A DNA stretch of 64,000 bases from Variovorax boronicumulans (GTDB lineage Bacteria > Pseudomonadota > Gammaproteobacteria > Burkholderiales > Burkholderiaceae_C). Location: the NCBI RefSeq assembly GCF_029892485.1, contig NZ_JARXVG010000002.1, positions 496,001-560,000 of the forward strand, written 5' to 3'. Within the stretch, counting starts at the first letter, position 1. Each line of letters starts with the position of its first letter. The notes below the pieces were generated by a model. It was given only the letters and a program-made list of their open reading frames with translations, had not been told where the DNA came from and ran no database searches. Positions 27,473-37,439 of this stretch are shown here, piece by piece. The position numbers were made by a program, and so were the translations under genes.

Positions 27473-29416
27473 ATGCAAACACTGAAAATTCCCGAAGGAC
27501 GCCGCCACGACCTGGCCTGCCTGGGTCGCCTCGCGGTCGACCTGTACGCACAGCAGATCGGCAGCCGGCTCGAAGACGCCACCAGCTTCTCGCGCTACCT
27601 GGGCGGCTCGTCCGCCAACATCGCATTCGGTGCAGCCCGCCTGGGCCTGCGCGCCGCCATGATCTCGCGCGTGGGCGACGAACAGATGGGCCGCTTCCTG
27701 GTCGAGGCGCTGCAGCGCGAGGGCTGCAACGTTTCGCAGGTCCAGGTCGATCCGCAGCGCCTGACCGCGCTGGTGCTGCTCGGCATCAAGGACCGCGACA
27801 CCTTCCCACTGCTCTTCTACCGCGAGAACTGCGCCGACATGGCGCTGGACGCCGCGCAGATCGACGGCGACTTCATCGCCCAATGCCGCGCATTGCTCAT
27901 CACTGGCACGCACCTGAGCACGCCCATGGTGCAGGCCGCCTCTGTCGCCGCGCTCGACCATGCCGCCCGGCACGGCGTGCTGCGCGTGCTGGACATCGAT
28001 TACCGCCCCGTGCTCTGGGGCCTCACCAAGCGCGGCGAAGGCGCCAACCGATTCGTACCCGATGCAGCGGTGACACAGCGGCTGCAGGCCATGCTCCTGC
28101 GCTTCGACCTGCTGGTCGGCACGGAAGAAGAATTCCTCATTGCCGGTGGCGTGCCCGGCGACCTGATGGCCTCGCTGCGCGCGGTGCGCGGCGTGACGGC
28201 GGCGGCCATGGTGGTCAAGCTCGGCGCGGCGGGCTGCTGCTTCATTCCGGGCGCGGTGCCGGCGCGCATCGAAGATGCGCCCACCGTGCGCGGCGAACGC
28301 GTTGAGGTGCTCAACGTGCTCGGCGCGGGCGATGCATTCGCCGCCGGGCTGCTCACCGGCCTCCTGCGTGGCCAGGGCTTCGAAGAGGCCGCGCGGCTGG
28401 CCAACGCCTGCGGCGCGATCGTCGTCTCGCGCCACGCCTGCTCGGCGGCAATGCCGACACCGGCCGAGCTGGACCACTGGTTCGGCGGCAGCCGCAACCC
28501 CAAGGTCGATGCCGACACGCGGCTCGCCCACCTGCACCGCACCACTGCCGCGCGCGCGCAATGGCCGTCACCGGCCGTGCTGGCCTTCGACCACCGCGCC
28601 CAGTTCGCCGAGTTGGCGCGCGAAGCCGGCACCGACGAGTCGCGCCTGCCAAGGCTCAAGCAGTTGCTGGTAGAGGCCGCGGCCCGCGTCGAGCAAAGCC
28701 ATGCACTGCAGGGCCGCGTCGGCGTGCTGATCGACAGCAGCTACGGCAGCGATGCCCTTGCCGCCGCCACGGGACGCGGCTGGTGGGTGGGACGTCCGGT
28801 GGAATTGCCGCTGTCGCGCCCGCTGCGTTTCGACGGCACGCTGTCCATCGGCTCGCAACTGGCGCAGTGGCCCATCGAGCAGACGGTCAAGTGCCTCGTC
28901 TACTACCACCCCGACGACCCCGCGCCCTTGCGCCTGGAGCAGGAGTCCCGCCTGGGCGAGCTGTGGGAGGCCACCCGCGCGAGCGGCCACGAGTTGCTGA
29001 TCGAGCTGATTCCGCCCGCGGACAAGCTGCCCGCCGAAGACACCGACAACGCCCGCGACGCGGTGGTGCTGCGCTCCATCGAGCGCCTCTACAACCTGGG
29101 CTTCCAGCCCGAGTGGTGGAAGCTGTCGCCGATGGCGCCGGCCGCATGGGACCGGCTGGCGCAGTTGGTCGCCGAGCGCGATCCGCAATGCCGCGGCGTG
29201 GTGATCCTCGGGCTCAACCAGCCACTCGCCCAACTGGCGCGCGGCTTTGCCGCCGCCACCAACCCCATCGTCAAGGGCTTCATGATCGGCCGCACGTTGT
29301 GGGTCGCGCCGGGCCTGCGCTGGCTGCGGCAAGAGATCGACGACGAGACGCTGGTCGGCGCGGTGGCGGGCAACTTTGCCGAGCTGGTCGAAGCCTGGGA
29401 CGGATCGCATCAATGA
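27473..29416 (+). CDS. iolC: 5-dehydro-2-deoxygluconokinase fused to a DUF2090 aldolase-like domain
   Basis: 647 aa with two parts. Residues about 10-335 are a PfkB-type kinase: RYLGGSSANIAFGAARLGLR near the N-terminus, DIDYRPVLWG, and LNVLGAGDAFAAGLLTGLLR with the anion hole and catalytic Asp. Residues about 340-645 match DUF2090 (VLAFDHRAQFAELAREAG, WKLSPM, VILGLNQPLAQL), related to class I aldolases. The fusion probably phosphorylates 5-dehydro-2-deoxygluconate and then cleaves the product to malonate semialdehyde and dihydroxyacetone phosphate. No separate iolJ is seen, which supports that. It overlaps iolD by 4 bp. Confidence 0.92.
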   Translation: MQTLKIPEGRRHDLACLGRLAVDLYAQQIGSRLEDATSFSRYLGGSSANIAFGAARLGLRAAMISRVGDEQMGRFLVEALQREGCNVSQVQVDPQRLTALVLLGIKDRDTFPLLFYRENCADMALDAAQIDGDFIAQCRALLITGTHLSTPMVQAASVAALDHAARHGVLRVLDIDYRPVLWGLTKRGEGANRFVPDAAVTQRLQAMLLRFDLLVGTEEEFLIAGGVPGDLMASLRAVRGVTAAAMVVKLGAAGCCFIPGAVPARIEDAPTVRGERVEVLNVLGAGDAFAAGLLTGLLRGQGFEEAARLANACGAIVVSRHACSAAMPTPAELDHWFGGSRNPKVDADTRLAHLHRTTAARAQWPSPAVLAFDHRAQFAELAREAGTDESRLPRLKQLLVEAAARVEQSHALQGRVGVLIDSSYGSDALAAATGRGWWVGRPVELPLSRPLRFDGTLSIGSQLAQWPIEQTVKCLVYYHPDDPAPLRLEQESRLGELWEATRASGHELLIELIPPADKLPAEDTDNARDAVVLRSIERLYNLGFQPEWWKLSPMAPAAWDRLAQLVAERDPQCRGVVILGLNQPLAQLARGFAAATNPIVKGFMIGRTLWVAPGLRWLRQEIDDETLVGAVAGNFAELVEAWDGSHQ

Positions 29417-31275
29417 CGCACAAGACCCAACGCATCACGATGGCGCAGGCGCTGGTGCGCCACTTGGCGGCGCTCCGCGTCGAGATGGCCGACGGCACGC
29501 TCGCACCGTACGTCGGCGGCGTGTTCTCCATCTTCGGACACGGCAACGTGGCCGGCCTGGGCGAAGCACTGGCGGCCGAGCGCCATGCGCTGCCGACCTT
29601 TCGCGCCCACAACGAACAGGGCATGGCCAACGCCGCGGTGGCCTATGCCAAGGCGCAGTTCCGCCAGCGGATCATGGCGGTCACCACCTCCATCGGCCCG
29701 GGTGCGACCAACCTTGTCACGGCCGCCGCGCTGGCCCACGTCAACCGACTGCCGGTGCTGCTGCTTCCCGGCGACGTCTTCGTCTCGCGTGCGCCGGACC
29801 CGGTGCTGCAGCAGCTGGAAGACTTCGGGCACGGCGACCTGAGCGTCAACGATTGCCTGCGGCCGGTCACGCGCTACTTCGACCGCATCGTGCGGCCCGA
29901 GCAGATCCTCTCGGCCCTGCCTCGCGCCATCCAGACCATGGTCGATCCGGCCACCTGTGGCCCCGTGTGTCTGGCGCTGCCGCAGGACGTGCAGACCGAG
30001 GCCTTCGATTGCCCCGAGCATTTCCTGCACCCCGAGACACTGCGCTTTCGGCGCATGCCGCCCGATCGCGACGAACTGGCGCGTGCCACCCACCTGCTGC
30101 GCGCCGCAGAGCGCCCGCTGCTCGTCGTTGGCGGCGGGGTGCTCTACAGCCAGGCCTGGGACGCGCTGCGCGCCTTCGCCGAGGCCCACGGCGTGCCCGT
30201 GGCCGAAACCCAGGCCGGCAAGGGCGCCATGCCCTGGGACCATCCGCTCAACCTCGGCGCCATCGGCGTGACCGGCTCGCCCGCAGCCAATGCCCTGGCG
30301 CGCGAGGCCGACCTGGTGTTCGCCGTCGGCACGCGGCTGCAGGACTTCACCACCGGCTCGAACAGCCTGCTGGGCCACGTGCCGATGCTGAGCCTGAACG
30401 TGCAGGCCTTGGACGCCACCAAGCGCGGCTGCACCCCGCTCGTGGCCGATGCGCGCGCAGGCCTCCAACAGCTGCAAGACGTGCTGGCAGGCTGGCATGC
30501 CGCGCCGCAATGGACCTCGCGCGCCCGGGATCTCGCGGCCGGCTGGGTGGCGCGCGTGACCGAGCTGACCACGACGCCGCCGCAGGGCGAACTGCCCTAC
30601 GACGCCGAAGTGATCGGCGCCGTGCGCGATTCGGCCATCGATTCGCCGGCGAACGACATTGTCGTGTGCGCCGCCGGCACGCTGCCCGCCGAACTGCACA
30701 AGCTCTGGCGCACGAGCGCACCCGGCGGCTATCACATGGAATACGGCTATTCCACCATGGGCTACGAGATCGCCGGCGGACTGGGCGTGAAGCTCGCGCG
30801 GCCCGAGAAGGAAGTGGTCGTCATGGTGGGCGACGGCTCCTACATGATGATGAATTCGGAGATCGCCACCTCGGTGCTGCTGGGCCGCAAGCTGATCGTG
30901 GTGGTGCTCGACAACCGGGGCTACGGCTGCATCCACCGCCTGCAGCGCGCGAGCGGCTCGCCGCAGTTCAACAACATGCTGGACGACTGCATCCCCGAAG
31001 GCGGCAACGCCTCGGCCATCGACTTCGCGGGCCACGCCCGCAGCATGGGCGCGCAGGCGGTGCATGTGGAAAACATCGCCGCCCTTCGCAAGGCCCTTTC
31101 CGCGGCCCGCGCCGCCAGCGGCACGCAGGTGATCGTGATCGACACCACCGCCGAACGCACCACCGCCGATGGCGGCTGCTGGTGGGAAGTGGCGATCCCC
31201 GAAGTCTCGGCCCGCGCTGAAGTCAACGACGCCCGCGCGCGCTACGAAGCCGCCAAACGAGATCAGAAACTGTGA
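29413..31275 (+). CDS. iolD: 3D-(3,5/4)-trihydroxycyclohexane-1,2-dione hydrolase
   Basis: 620 aa thiamine-diphosphate enzyme. The N-terminal PYR domain has SIFGHGNVAGLGEAL and AHNEQGMANAAVAYAK with the ThDP-activating Glu near residue 65. The middle domain has LLVVGGGVLYSQAWDALR, and the C-terminal PP domain shows YSTMGYEIAGGLGVKLA and the metal-binding VMVGDGSYMMMNSEI. It opens the inositol ring after IolE. The ATG overlaps the iolC stop (ATGA) and the stop overlaps a possible GTG start of iolE, so the three genes are translationally linked. Confidence 0.95.
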   Translation: MTHKTQRITMAQALVRHLAALRVEMADGTLAPYVGGVFSIFGHGNVAGLGEALAAERHALPTFRAHNEQGMANAAVAYAKAQFRQRIMAVTTSIGPGATNLVTAAALAHVNRLPVLLLPGDVFVSRAPDPVLQQLEDFGHGDLSVNDCLRPVTRYFDRIVRPEQILSALPRAIQTMVDPATCGPVCLALPQDVQTEAFDCPEHFLHPETLRFRRMPPDRDELARATHLLRAAERPLLVVGGGVLYSQAWDALRAFAEAHGVPVAETQAGKGAMPWDHPLNLGAIGVTGSPAANALAREADLVFAVGTRLQDFTTGSNSLLGHVPMLSLNVQALDATKRGCTPLVADARAGLQQLQDVLAGWHAAPQWTSRARDLAAGWVARVTELTTTPPQGELPYDAEVIGAVRDSAIDSPANDIVVCAAGTLPAELHKLWRTSAPGGYHMEYGYSTMGYEIAGGLGVKLARPEKEVVVMVGDGSYMMMNSEIATSVLLGRKLIVVVLDNRGYGCIHRLQRASGSPQFNNMLDDCIPEGGNASAIDFAGHARSMGAQAVHVENIAALRKALSAARAASGTQVIVIDTTAERTTADGGCWWEVAIPEVSARAEVNDARARYEAAKRDQKL

Positions 31276-31301
31276 AACCCACTGCTGGAAACAACCACGC
31301 C

Positions 31302-32228
31302 ATGAACACCTGGAACGTCCGCCTCGGCATCAACCCCCTGTCGTGGATGAACGACGACCTGCCCGCGCTCGGCGGCGCCACGCCGCTGTCCACCGCACTG
31401 CGTGAGGGCGCCGAGATCGGCTACGCCGGCTTCGAGCTGGGCAACAAGTTCCCTAAAGAGCCCGCGGCGCTGAAGGCGACGCTCGCCGAATACGGGCTGG
31501 CCTGCGTGTCGGGCTGGTACTCCGGCCACCTGGCCGAAGACACGGTCGATGCGGAAATCGACCGCTGCGCCGCACACATGGAGAAGCTGCGCTTCAACGG
31601 CTGCAAGGTCGTGGTCTACGGCGAGGTCGCAGGCTCCATCCAGGGCAGCATGGACACGCCATCGTCAAAGCGTCCGCGCTTTGCGGGCGAGGCCCAATGG
31701 GCCGCCTACGCCACGCGGCTGAACGCGTTCGGCGAGCACCTGAAGGCGAAGTACGGCATCACCCTGGCCTATCACCACCACATGGGCGCGTATGTCGAAT
31801 CGCCGCAGGATGTCGACAAGCTGATGGCGCTGACCGATCCGGACTGCGTGTCGCTGCTGTTCGACACCGGCCATGCCTACTACGGCGGCGCGGGCGATCC
31901 GGTGGCGCTGCTGCGCAAGCACGTGCACCGCGTGGCCCACGTGCATTGCAAGGACGTGCGCGCCGGCGTGATCCATCAGACGCGCAACGAAGGCCTGTCG
32001 TTCCTCGATGGCGTGCTCAACGGCACCTTCACCGTGCCGGGCGACGGGGACCTCGATTTCGGGGCTGTGCTCGCGGTGCTGCACGAGGCCGGCTACGAAG
32101 GCTGGCTCGTGGTCGAGGCCGAGCAGGACCCGGCCGTCGCGCCCAGCTATGCCTACGCAAAGAAGGGCTACGAAACCCTGCGCGGCATCGTCGACAGGAT
32201 GGCCGCTGCAGAGGCGAAGGCGCACTGA
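31302..32228 (+). CDS. iolE: myo-Inosose-2 dehydratase
   Basis: 308 aa from the ATG at 31302 (MNTWNVRLGINPLSWMNDDL), which matches the family N-terminus. A GTG at 31272 overlapping the iolD stop would add ten residues and could give coupling; neither has a clear ribosome-binding site. TIM-barrel sugar isomerase/epimerase fold, with ALREGAEIGYAGFELGNKFP, ITLAYHHHMGAYVESPQDVD, SLLFDTGHAYYGGAGDP, and HVHCKD with metal ligands. It dehydrates 2-keto-myo-inositol to the trihydroxy-dione used by IolD. Confidence 0.94.
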   Translation: MNTWNVRLGINPLSWMNDDLPALGGATPLSTALREGAEIGYAGFELGNKFPKEPAALKATLAEYGLACVSGWYSGHLAEDTVDAEIDRCAAHMEKLRFNGCKVVVYGEVAGSIQGSMDTPSSKRPRFAGEAQWAAYATRLNAFGEHLKAKYGITLAYHHHMGAYVESPQDVDKLMALTDPDCVSLLFDTGHAYYGGAGDPVALLRKHVHRVAHVHCKDVRAGVIHQTRNEGLSFLDGVLNGTFTVPGDGDLDFGAVLAVLHEAGYEGWLVVEAEQDPAVAPSYAYAKKGYETLRGIVDRMAAAEAKAH

Positions 32229-32229
32229 C

Positions 32230-33072
32230 ATGGCACTCAGCCCCCTCCTCGTGAAGGCCGCGGCCGAAGGTCGCACCGTGGTCGATGTGACCCCCGAACG
32301 CGCCGGCTGGGCGCATGTCGGCTTCAAGGTGCTGCGCCTGAAAAAGGGCGATACCGAACTCCTGGCTACCGGAGACCGTGAGCTCTGCCTGGTGGTGCTG
32401 ACCGGCACGGTCGACATCGAGGTGGACGGCCGGCGCCACACGCAGCTCGGCACGCGCGACAGCGTGTTCGACCCCATCTCTCCCGCCGCGGTCTATGTGC
32501 CGGGCGGCGCCGCCGTCAGCATCGACGCGATCCGCGATGCCGAGGTGGCGTTGTGCACCGCGCCAGCCGGCAGCCAGGAGCGCGAAGCCTTCGTGATCGA
32601 TCCGGGTGCGATGAAGCGCTCGGTGCGCGGCAAGGGCAGCAACACGCGCCATGTCTGCGACATCCTGCCGCACGACGACCCGCGCGCCGCGCACCTGCTG
32701 GTGGTGGAGGTGCTCACGCCCGCGGGCAACGCTTCCAGCTATCCGCCGCACAAGCACGAGCGCGATGCGCTGCCCGAGGAAACGCTGCTCGAGGAAACCT
32801 ACTACCACCGGCTGAACCCACCGCAGGGCTTTGCCTTTCAGCGCGTCTACACCGACGACCGCAGCCTCGATGAATCCATGGCCGTGGAGAACCACGACAC
32901 GGTGATGGTGCCGCGCGGCTACCACCCGGTGGTCGCGCCGCACGGCTACGACCTCTACTACCTCAACGTGATGGCCGGCCCCGGCCGTTACTGGGTGTTC
33001 AAGAACGATCCGGCGCACGAGTGGATGCTGCAGCCGGACACACAGGACCGGCTGGCAGCCAAGCGCAGCTAG
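32230..33072 (+). CDS. iolB: 5-deoxy-glucuronate isomerase
   Basis: 280 aa, KduI/IolB cupin family. The N-terminal cupin half has ELCLVVLTGTVDIEVDGRRH. The second half has ASSYPPHKHERD followed by an acidic stretch and a histidine (EETYYHRLNPPQGFAFQRVY), giving the metal-binding His/Glu set, and GYHPVVAPHGYDLYYLNVMA. It isomerises 5-deoxy-D-glucuronate to 5-dehydro-2-deoxy-D-gluconate, the substrate of IolC. It begins 1 bp after the iolE stop. The longer frame upstream is an iolE shadow. Confidence 0.95.
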   Translation: MALSPLLVKAAAEGRTVVDVTPERAGWAHVGFKVLRLKKGDTELLATGDRELCLVVLTGTVDIEVDGRRHTQLGTRDSVFDPISPAAVYVPGGAAVSIDAIRDAEVALCTAPAGSQEREAFVIDPGAMKRSVRGKGSNTRHVCDILPHDDPRAAHLLVVEVLTPAGNASSYPPHKHERDALPEETLLEETYYHRLNPPQGFAFQRVYTDDRSLDESMAVENHDTVMVPRGYHPVVAPHGYDLYYLNVMAGPGRYWVFKNDPAHEWMLQPDTQDRLAAKRS

Positions 33073-33109
33073 CGGCCCCTCCTCCCCCTTCTGCATCTGC
33101 ATCGCCAGA

Positions 33110-33129
33110 CACCGGCCAAACGGCCGGTG
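33110..33129 (+). other. Strong hairpin between iolB and the porin gene
   Basis: Perfect 8-bp GC stem CACCGGCC (33110-33117), loop AAAC, GGCCGGTG (33122-33129). It is followed by a G-run, not a U-run, so it does not look like a standard terminator. It may protect or process the iol mRNA so that the porin is made at a different level. Confidence 0.45.
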
Positions 33130-33202
33130 GGGGGATGCCTTTGCCTGAAGACATCGCGTGCCTTCCCTTTTCCACAAATCACCAAGACCCGAGGAGACTT
33201 TC

Positions 33203-34564
33203 ATGAGAACAAGACCGAACCACCTGCCTGCCGCCGTCCTGATGCTGCTGGCCGGCCTCCATGGCCAGGCCCAAGCCCAGACTCAGGCCGAGCAAACCGA
33301 AGAGCCACCCCAGGCCGAAGCCAAGGACCCCACCAAGGAGTTCGTCAAGAAGATCAACGACGCCACCGGCCTGGAGTTCTGGGGCTACGGCCGCGGCGGC
33401 TTCTACAGCGCCGGCAAGGGCCGGCTCAAGGGCGGTTACTCGCTCGGCGGCGACCTGCAGAAGTACCGCCTGGGCAACGAGGGCGACAACTACCTGGAGT
33501 TCGGCATCGGCAAGCGCTTCGACCTGGGCGACGGCATCAACTGGGGCGTGTTCTACATGCCCACCATCTACAACGGCAAGAGCGGCACGGCGCAGGCCTA
33601 CTTCTCCCTCACCGGCGTCTTCGGCAACGCCGCAACCCTCTGGGCCGGCCAGCGCTACCGCCGCATCCAGGATGTGCACATCCTGGACAAGTGGGTGGTG
33701 GAAGACGGCGACAACTACGGCGCCGGCATCGACGACATTCCGTTGTGGGGCGTGGGGCGCCTCAACGTGGCCCTGCACACCGCCGACTCGGTGGACAACA
33801 GGAACGGCAATACGAACAACGCCAAGCGCATCAACCTGCAGTGGCGCGACATCCCGACCAACCCGGGCGGCAAGCTCACGGTGACGGGCGGGCTGGTTTC
33901 TGGAGATTTCGCCAAGGGGCGCGACGGCGGAGCGCTGGGGCTCATGCATATCCAGAAAAACCTCCTGCCGGGGCTGAACAACACCTTCATCGTGCAGGCA
34001 TCGAGCGGCCATGCCTCGCTCAGCGGCAAGTTCTACAACCTGGACAACAGCACCACGACCACCGGCCTCTTGCTGCCGCCGGGCTTCGGGCTGGAGAACA
34101 CGCTGCTGTTCGCGCCGCTGGTGGAGCGCACGGTCGTCACGCCGCAGTCGGGCGCCCGGCAGCGGCGCATCCTGGATTCGGTGGACTTCCAGTTCGGGCG
34201 CTTCGGCGGCCAGGGCCTGATCGGCTACCAGACCACGCGCCCGGACAACGGCCCGGAGACCAAGGACTTCTCGCTGGGCGGGCGCGTCTCGTATGGCATC
34301 GCCAAGTACACGAAGCTGCTGGCGGAGCTCTCGACCACGCGCCGCAGCACCGAGGACCAGCCGCGGCAGACGCTGAACAAGGGCACCATCGCGGTGGCGT
34401 TCTCGCCGAACACCGACTTCTGGACCCGGCCGGAGTTCCGCATCTACGCCACGCGCGCGAGCTGGAACAAGGCCGCGGGCGATGCCAACGCCACAAGCTT
34501 CGGGGCGAATGGCCGCAGGAACGCGACCACGTTCGGCATCCAGATGGAAGCCTGGTGGGAGTGA
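33203..34564 (+). CDS. LamB-type carbohydrate porin of the inositol locus
   Basis: 453 aa with signal peptide PAAVLMLLAGLHGQAQAQ (cleavage near residue 24), then a short charged Glu/Pro-rich stretch and a beta-barrel. Maltoporin-family signs are FWGYGRGGFYSAGKG, KYRLGNEGDNYLEFGIGK, LWAGQRYRRIQDVHILDKW, and a terminal aromatic residue pair (WWE) near the barrel end. GAGGAGAC lies 5 bp before the ATG at 33203. Its place 130 bp after iolB suggests outer-membrane uptake of inositol or inositol glycosides; substrate is inferred. Confidence 0.88.
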   Translation: MRTRPNHLPAAVLMLLAGLHGQAQAQTQAEQTEEPPQAEAKDPTKEFVKKINDATGLEFWGYGRGGFYSAGKGRLKGGYSLGGDLQKYRLGNEGDNYLEFGIGKRFDLGDGINWGVFYMPTIYNGKSGTAQAYFSLTGVFGNAATLWAGQRYRRIQDVHILDKWVVEDGDNYGAGIDDIPLWGVGRLNVALHTADSVDNRNGNTNNAKRINLQWRDIPTNPGGKLTVTGGLVSGDFAKGRDGGALGLMHIQKNLLPGLNNTFIVQASSGHASLSGKFYNLDNSTTTTGLLLPPGFGLENTLLFAPLVERTVVTPQSGARQRRILDSVDFQFGRFGGQGLIGYQTTRPDNGPETKDFSLGGRVSYGIAKYTKLLAELSTTRRSTEDQPRQTLNKGTIAVAFSPNTDFWTRPEFRIYATRASWNKAAGDANATSFGANGRRNATTFGIQMEAWWE

Positions 34565-34674
34565 TGCGCCACCGCTGACCCGCGCAGGCCGGCCACGGCC
34601 GACATAACGAAAGACTGACTTGCCCCGGTGTGCGGGAGCCGCGAGACTTTGCCCATGATCTCGCTCCTGCATCC

Positions 34675-35517
34675 ATGACGCCTCGCAAGCCCGCCCGCCA
34701 CCTGTCGGCCGTTCCGTCCACCCTGCGGATTCCCCTGGCCGCACGAGCATCGGGCGACGCCATCTTTCCGCAGGTGGCCGTGCGGGATGCCTATGCCGCG
34801 GCCATCCTCGAGAAGATCCGCGACGACGGGCAGGCCCTGCCGGAAGACCGGACGACCATCTACGGCATCCTCGCGCGCACGCGGCGCTTTCGCAGCCTCG
34901 CGCAGGATTTCCTGAAACAGCATCCCGGTGCGCGCGTGGTGAACATGGGCTGCGGCCTGAGCCACTACTTCCAGTGGCTGGACGACGACAAGTCGCACAT
35001 GACCGATGCCGACCTCCCCGAGGTGCTCGACCTGCGCCGCGAGCTGATCCCCGAGACCCACCCGCGCCACGACATCCGCGAACTCGACCTGACCGCGTCC
35101 GACTGGTGGGAGCAACTGGGCCTGCCGAAAAAGCGCAGTGCGCAGCCGGTCTTCCTCTTCACCGAGGGCGTGCTCATGTACCTGAAGCCCGAGACCGTGC
35201 AGGCGGTGCTCGCAGCTTTCGGCGAGCGGGCACCCGCAGGCTCGGTGCTGGCCTTCGACGCCATGTGCTGGATCGCCACCGGCCGCGCCCGGAACCACCC
35301 TTCGGTGCGACCGACGGGCGCCGAATTCCTCTGGGGCCTGCGCCGGCCCGCGGATCTGACGCAGCCGCATCCACGCCTGCGCCTGGACAGCACCTGCCGC
35401 GTGCTGGAAGGCCTGGGCATCGCCTACACGCTCTTCGGCCCGATGTTCAGGATGTTCTTCGGCGTACCCCTGTATGCGGTGTATGCGCTGCGTGCCACCG
35501 ACGCGGCCGATACATAA
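34675..35517 (+). CDS. Class I SAM-dependent methyltransferase, leucine carboxyl methyltransferase family
   Basis: 280 aa. The SAM-binding motif is VVNMGCGLSHYFQWL near residue 90, then the acidic loop TDADLPEVLDLRREL and VFLFTEGVLMYLKPETVQAV, which is typical of the LCMT/PPM family including many polyketide and small-molecule O-methyltransferases. The ATG at 34675 is preferred over a GTG 15 codons earlier, which has poor coding character. It has no catabolic neighbours that define a substrate; function beyond methyl transfer is unknown. Confidence 0.8.
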   Translation: MTPRKPARHLSAVPSTLRIPLAARASGDAIFPQVAVRDAYAAAILEKIRDDGQALPEDRTTIYGILARTRRFRSLAQDFLKQHPGARVVNMGCGLSHYFQWLDDDKSHMTDADLPEVLDLRRELIPETHPRHDIRELDLTASDWWEQLGLPKKRSAQPVFLFTEGVLMYLKPETVQAVLAAFGERAPAGSVLAFDAMCWIATGRARNHPSVRPTGAEFLWGLRRPADLTQPHPRLRLDSTCRVLEGLGIAYTLFGPMFRMFFGVPLYAVYALRATDAADT

Positions 35518-35689
35518 ACGCACAATTTTCCGAATCGGCGGTTTTGTCCGGCCTGCATTGCGCGGAATGGCTGACGCGCGGGGCCCGGCGAACTGCGGCA
35601 AGCTTGCGGTTGTTCCCCATCGCGCAAAATCAATCCGCGCTTCGCCAGTTCTCCCCCTCCCCCAAAGATTCGAAACCCTCAAGAAACAC

Positions 35690-37288
35690 ATGCTTGATCG
35701 CCGATCCTTCCTTGCCGCAGGTGGTGCCGCCGCCGCACTCGCCGCCCTTGGACTGCCCGAAGAGGCGCTGGCCGCCAACGGCCTGCAACTGAGCCAGCCG
35801 GCGCCCTTTTCGTTCGATCGCCTCGTCGCGCAGGCCAAGCGGCTGGCCGCACAGCCCTACGTCGCTGCCGCGCCGCTTGCCCCCGACGTGCTCGAGAAGA
35901 TCGACTACGACGCCCACGGCAAGATCAAGTTCGACCCCGCCAACGCCCTCTTCCGCGAAGGCCCCGGCGCGTTTCCCGTCACCTTCTTCCACCTTGGCCG
36001 CTTCTTCCAGACGCCGGTGCGCATGCACGTGCTGGAGAACGCCGATGGCGATGCCTTCGCCCGCGAAGTGCTCTACAGCCCCGACTACTTCTCGATGCCC
36101 CCCGACAGCCCCGCCCGCGCGCTGCCGCCCGGAGCCGGCTTCGCGGGCTTTCGCCTGCAGGAGAGCCGCCTGGGCGACCAGGGCAAGCTCGACTGGCAGA
36201 AGAATGACTGGGTTGCCTTCCTCGGCGCCTCGTACTTCCGCGCAATCGGCGAGCTGTACCAGTACGGCCTCTCGGCCCGCGGCCTCGCGCTCGACGTGGC
36301 GGTGCCAGACAAGCCCGAGGAATTCCCCACCTTCACCCGCTTCTATTTCGAGACGCCGGCCGAGAACAACACCACCTCGATGACCGTCTACGCGCTGCTC
36401 GAAGGGCCGAGCGTGACGGGCGTCTTCAAGTTCGTCATGCAGCGCGGCAAGGCCGTGATCATGGACATCGATTCGCGGCTGTTCCTGCGCCGCGACGTAG
36501 CGCGCCTGGGCCTGGTGCCGCTCACCTCGATGTACTGGTACTCCGAGACCATCAAGCCCACCGCCATCGACTGGCGGCCCGAGGTGCACGACTCCGACGG
36601 CCTCGCGATCTGGAACGGCGCGGGCGAGCGCATCTGGCGCCCCCTCAACAACCCGACGCAGACGCGTGCTTCCGCCTTCGCCGACACGAAGCCGCGCGGC
36701 TTCGGCCTGCTGCAGCGCGACCGGTCGTTCGACCACTACCAGGACGGCGTCGGCTACGAAAAGCGCCCGAGCCTCTGGATCGAGCCACTGGGCGACTGGG
36801 GCGAAGGCTCGGTGCAGCTCATCGAGATTCCGACCGACGACGAGATCCACGACAACGTCGTCGCCTTCTGGGTGCCGAAGGCCGACGCCAAGGCCGGCGC
36901 GAGCTACAGCCTGCAGTACCGGCTGCACTGGACCGATCAGGAGCCCTTTCCCTCGCCGCTCGCGCGCTGCGTGGCCACGCGCATCGGCCGTGGCGGCCAG
37001 CCGGGCCAGCCGCGGCCGCAGGGCGTGCGCAAGTTCATGGTCGAGTTCATCGGCCAGCCGCTCACCACCGTGCCCTTCGGCGTCAAGCCCGAACTGGTGC
37101 TCACGGCACCGCGCGGCAAGTTCTCGTACGTGTTCGCCGAAGCGGTGCCCAACGGCGTGCCCGGCCACTGGCGTGCGCAGTTCGACTTCACGCCCGAGGG
37201 CAACGAGCCGATCGACATGCGGCTTTATCTGAAGAACGGCGACCAGACCTTGACCGAGACCTGGCTGTACCAGTACCAGCCGGGTTGA
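35690..37288 (+). CDS. opgD: Glucan biosynthesis protein D, Tat-exported
   Basis: 532 aa. The N-terminus [20 protein letters not shown] is a twin-arginine signal, which separates OpgD from Sec-exported OpgG. The MdoG domain fills the rest, with [60 protein letters not shown] and [20 protein letters not shown]. It acts in the periplasm on osmoregulated periplasmic glucans. The open frame extends 72 codons upstream, but the signal peptide fixes the ATG at 35690. It is a single-gene unit. Confidence 0.93.
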   Translation: MLDRRSFLAAGGAAAALAALGLPEEALAANGLQLSQPAPFSFDRLVAQAKRLAAQPYVAAAPLAPDVLEKIDYDAHGKIKFDPANALFREGPGAFPVTFFHLGRFFQTPVRMHVLENADGDAFAREVLYSPDYFSMPPDSPARALPPGAGFAGFRLQESRLGDQGKLDWQKNDWVAFLGASYFRAIGELYQYGLSARGLALDVAVPDKPEEFPTFTRFYFETPAENNTTSMTVYALLEGPSVTGVFKFVMQRGKAVIMDIDSRLFLRRDVARLGLVPLTSMYWYSETIKPTAIDWRPEVHDSDGLAIWNGAGERIWRPLNNPTQTRASAFADTKPRGFGLLQRDRSFDHYQDGVGYEKRPSLWIEPLGDWGEGSVQLIEIPTDDEIHDNVVAFWVPKADAKAGASYSLQYRLHWTDQEPFPSPLARCVATRIGRGGQPGQPRPQGVRKFMVEFIGQPLTTVPFGVKPELVLTAPRGKFSYVFAEAVPNGVPGHWRAQFDFTPEGNEPIDMRLYLKNGDQTLTETWLYQYQPG

Positions 37289-37439
37289 GTCTGCAACGGG
37301 CATCGGGCTGGTCCAGCGCCGGATTGTTGGTGATTCGGAAACTGACAAGTCCCGCCCGGCCTCTTGGTCTGCGAGGGGCCGCCACCCAAACTTCCTTCCC
37401 TCGTCAACGCTGTATCACAGCAACCCAAAGGAAGAAGTC

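Noticed and set aside
33110..33129. Intrinsic terminator for the iol operon
   Set aside because: Stem is strong but a G-run rather than a U-run follows, so it is listed as a hairpin of unknown role.
34630..34674. GTG start 15 codons upstream for the methyltransferase
   Set aside because: The added residues have no family support, and the ATG at 34675 starts a more typical sequence.
33179..34750. 523-codon minus-strand frame over the porin
   Set aside because: Shadow of the LamB-type gene, which has a signal peptide, ribosome-binding site and family motifs.
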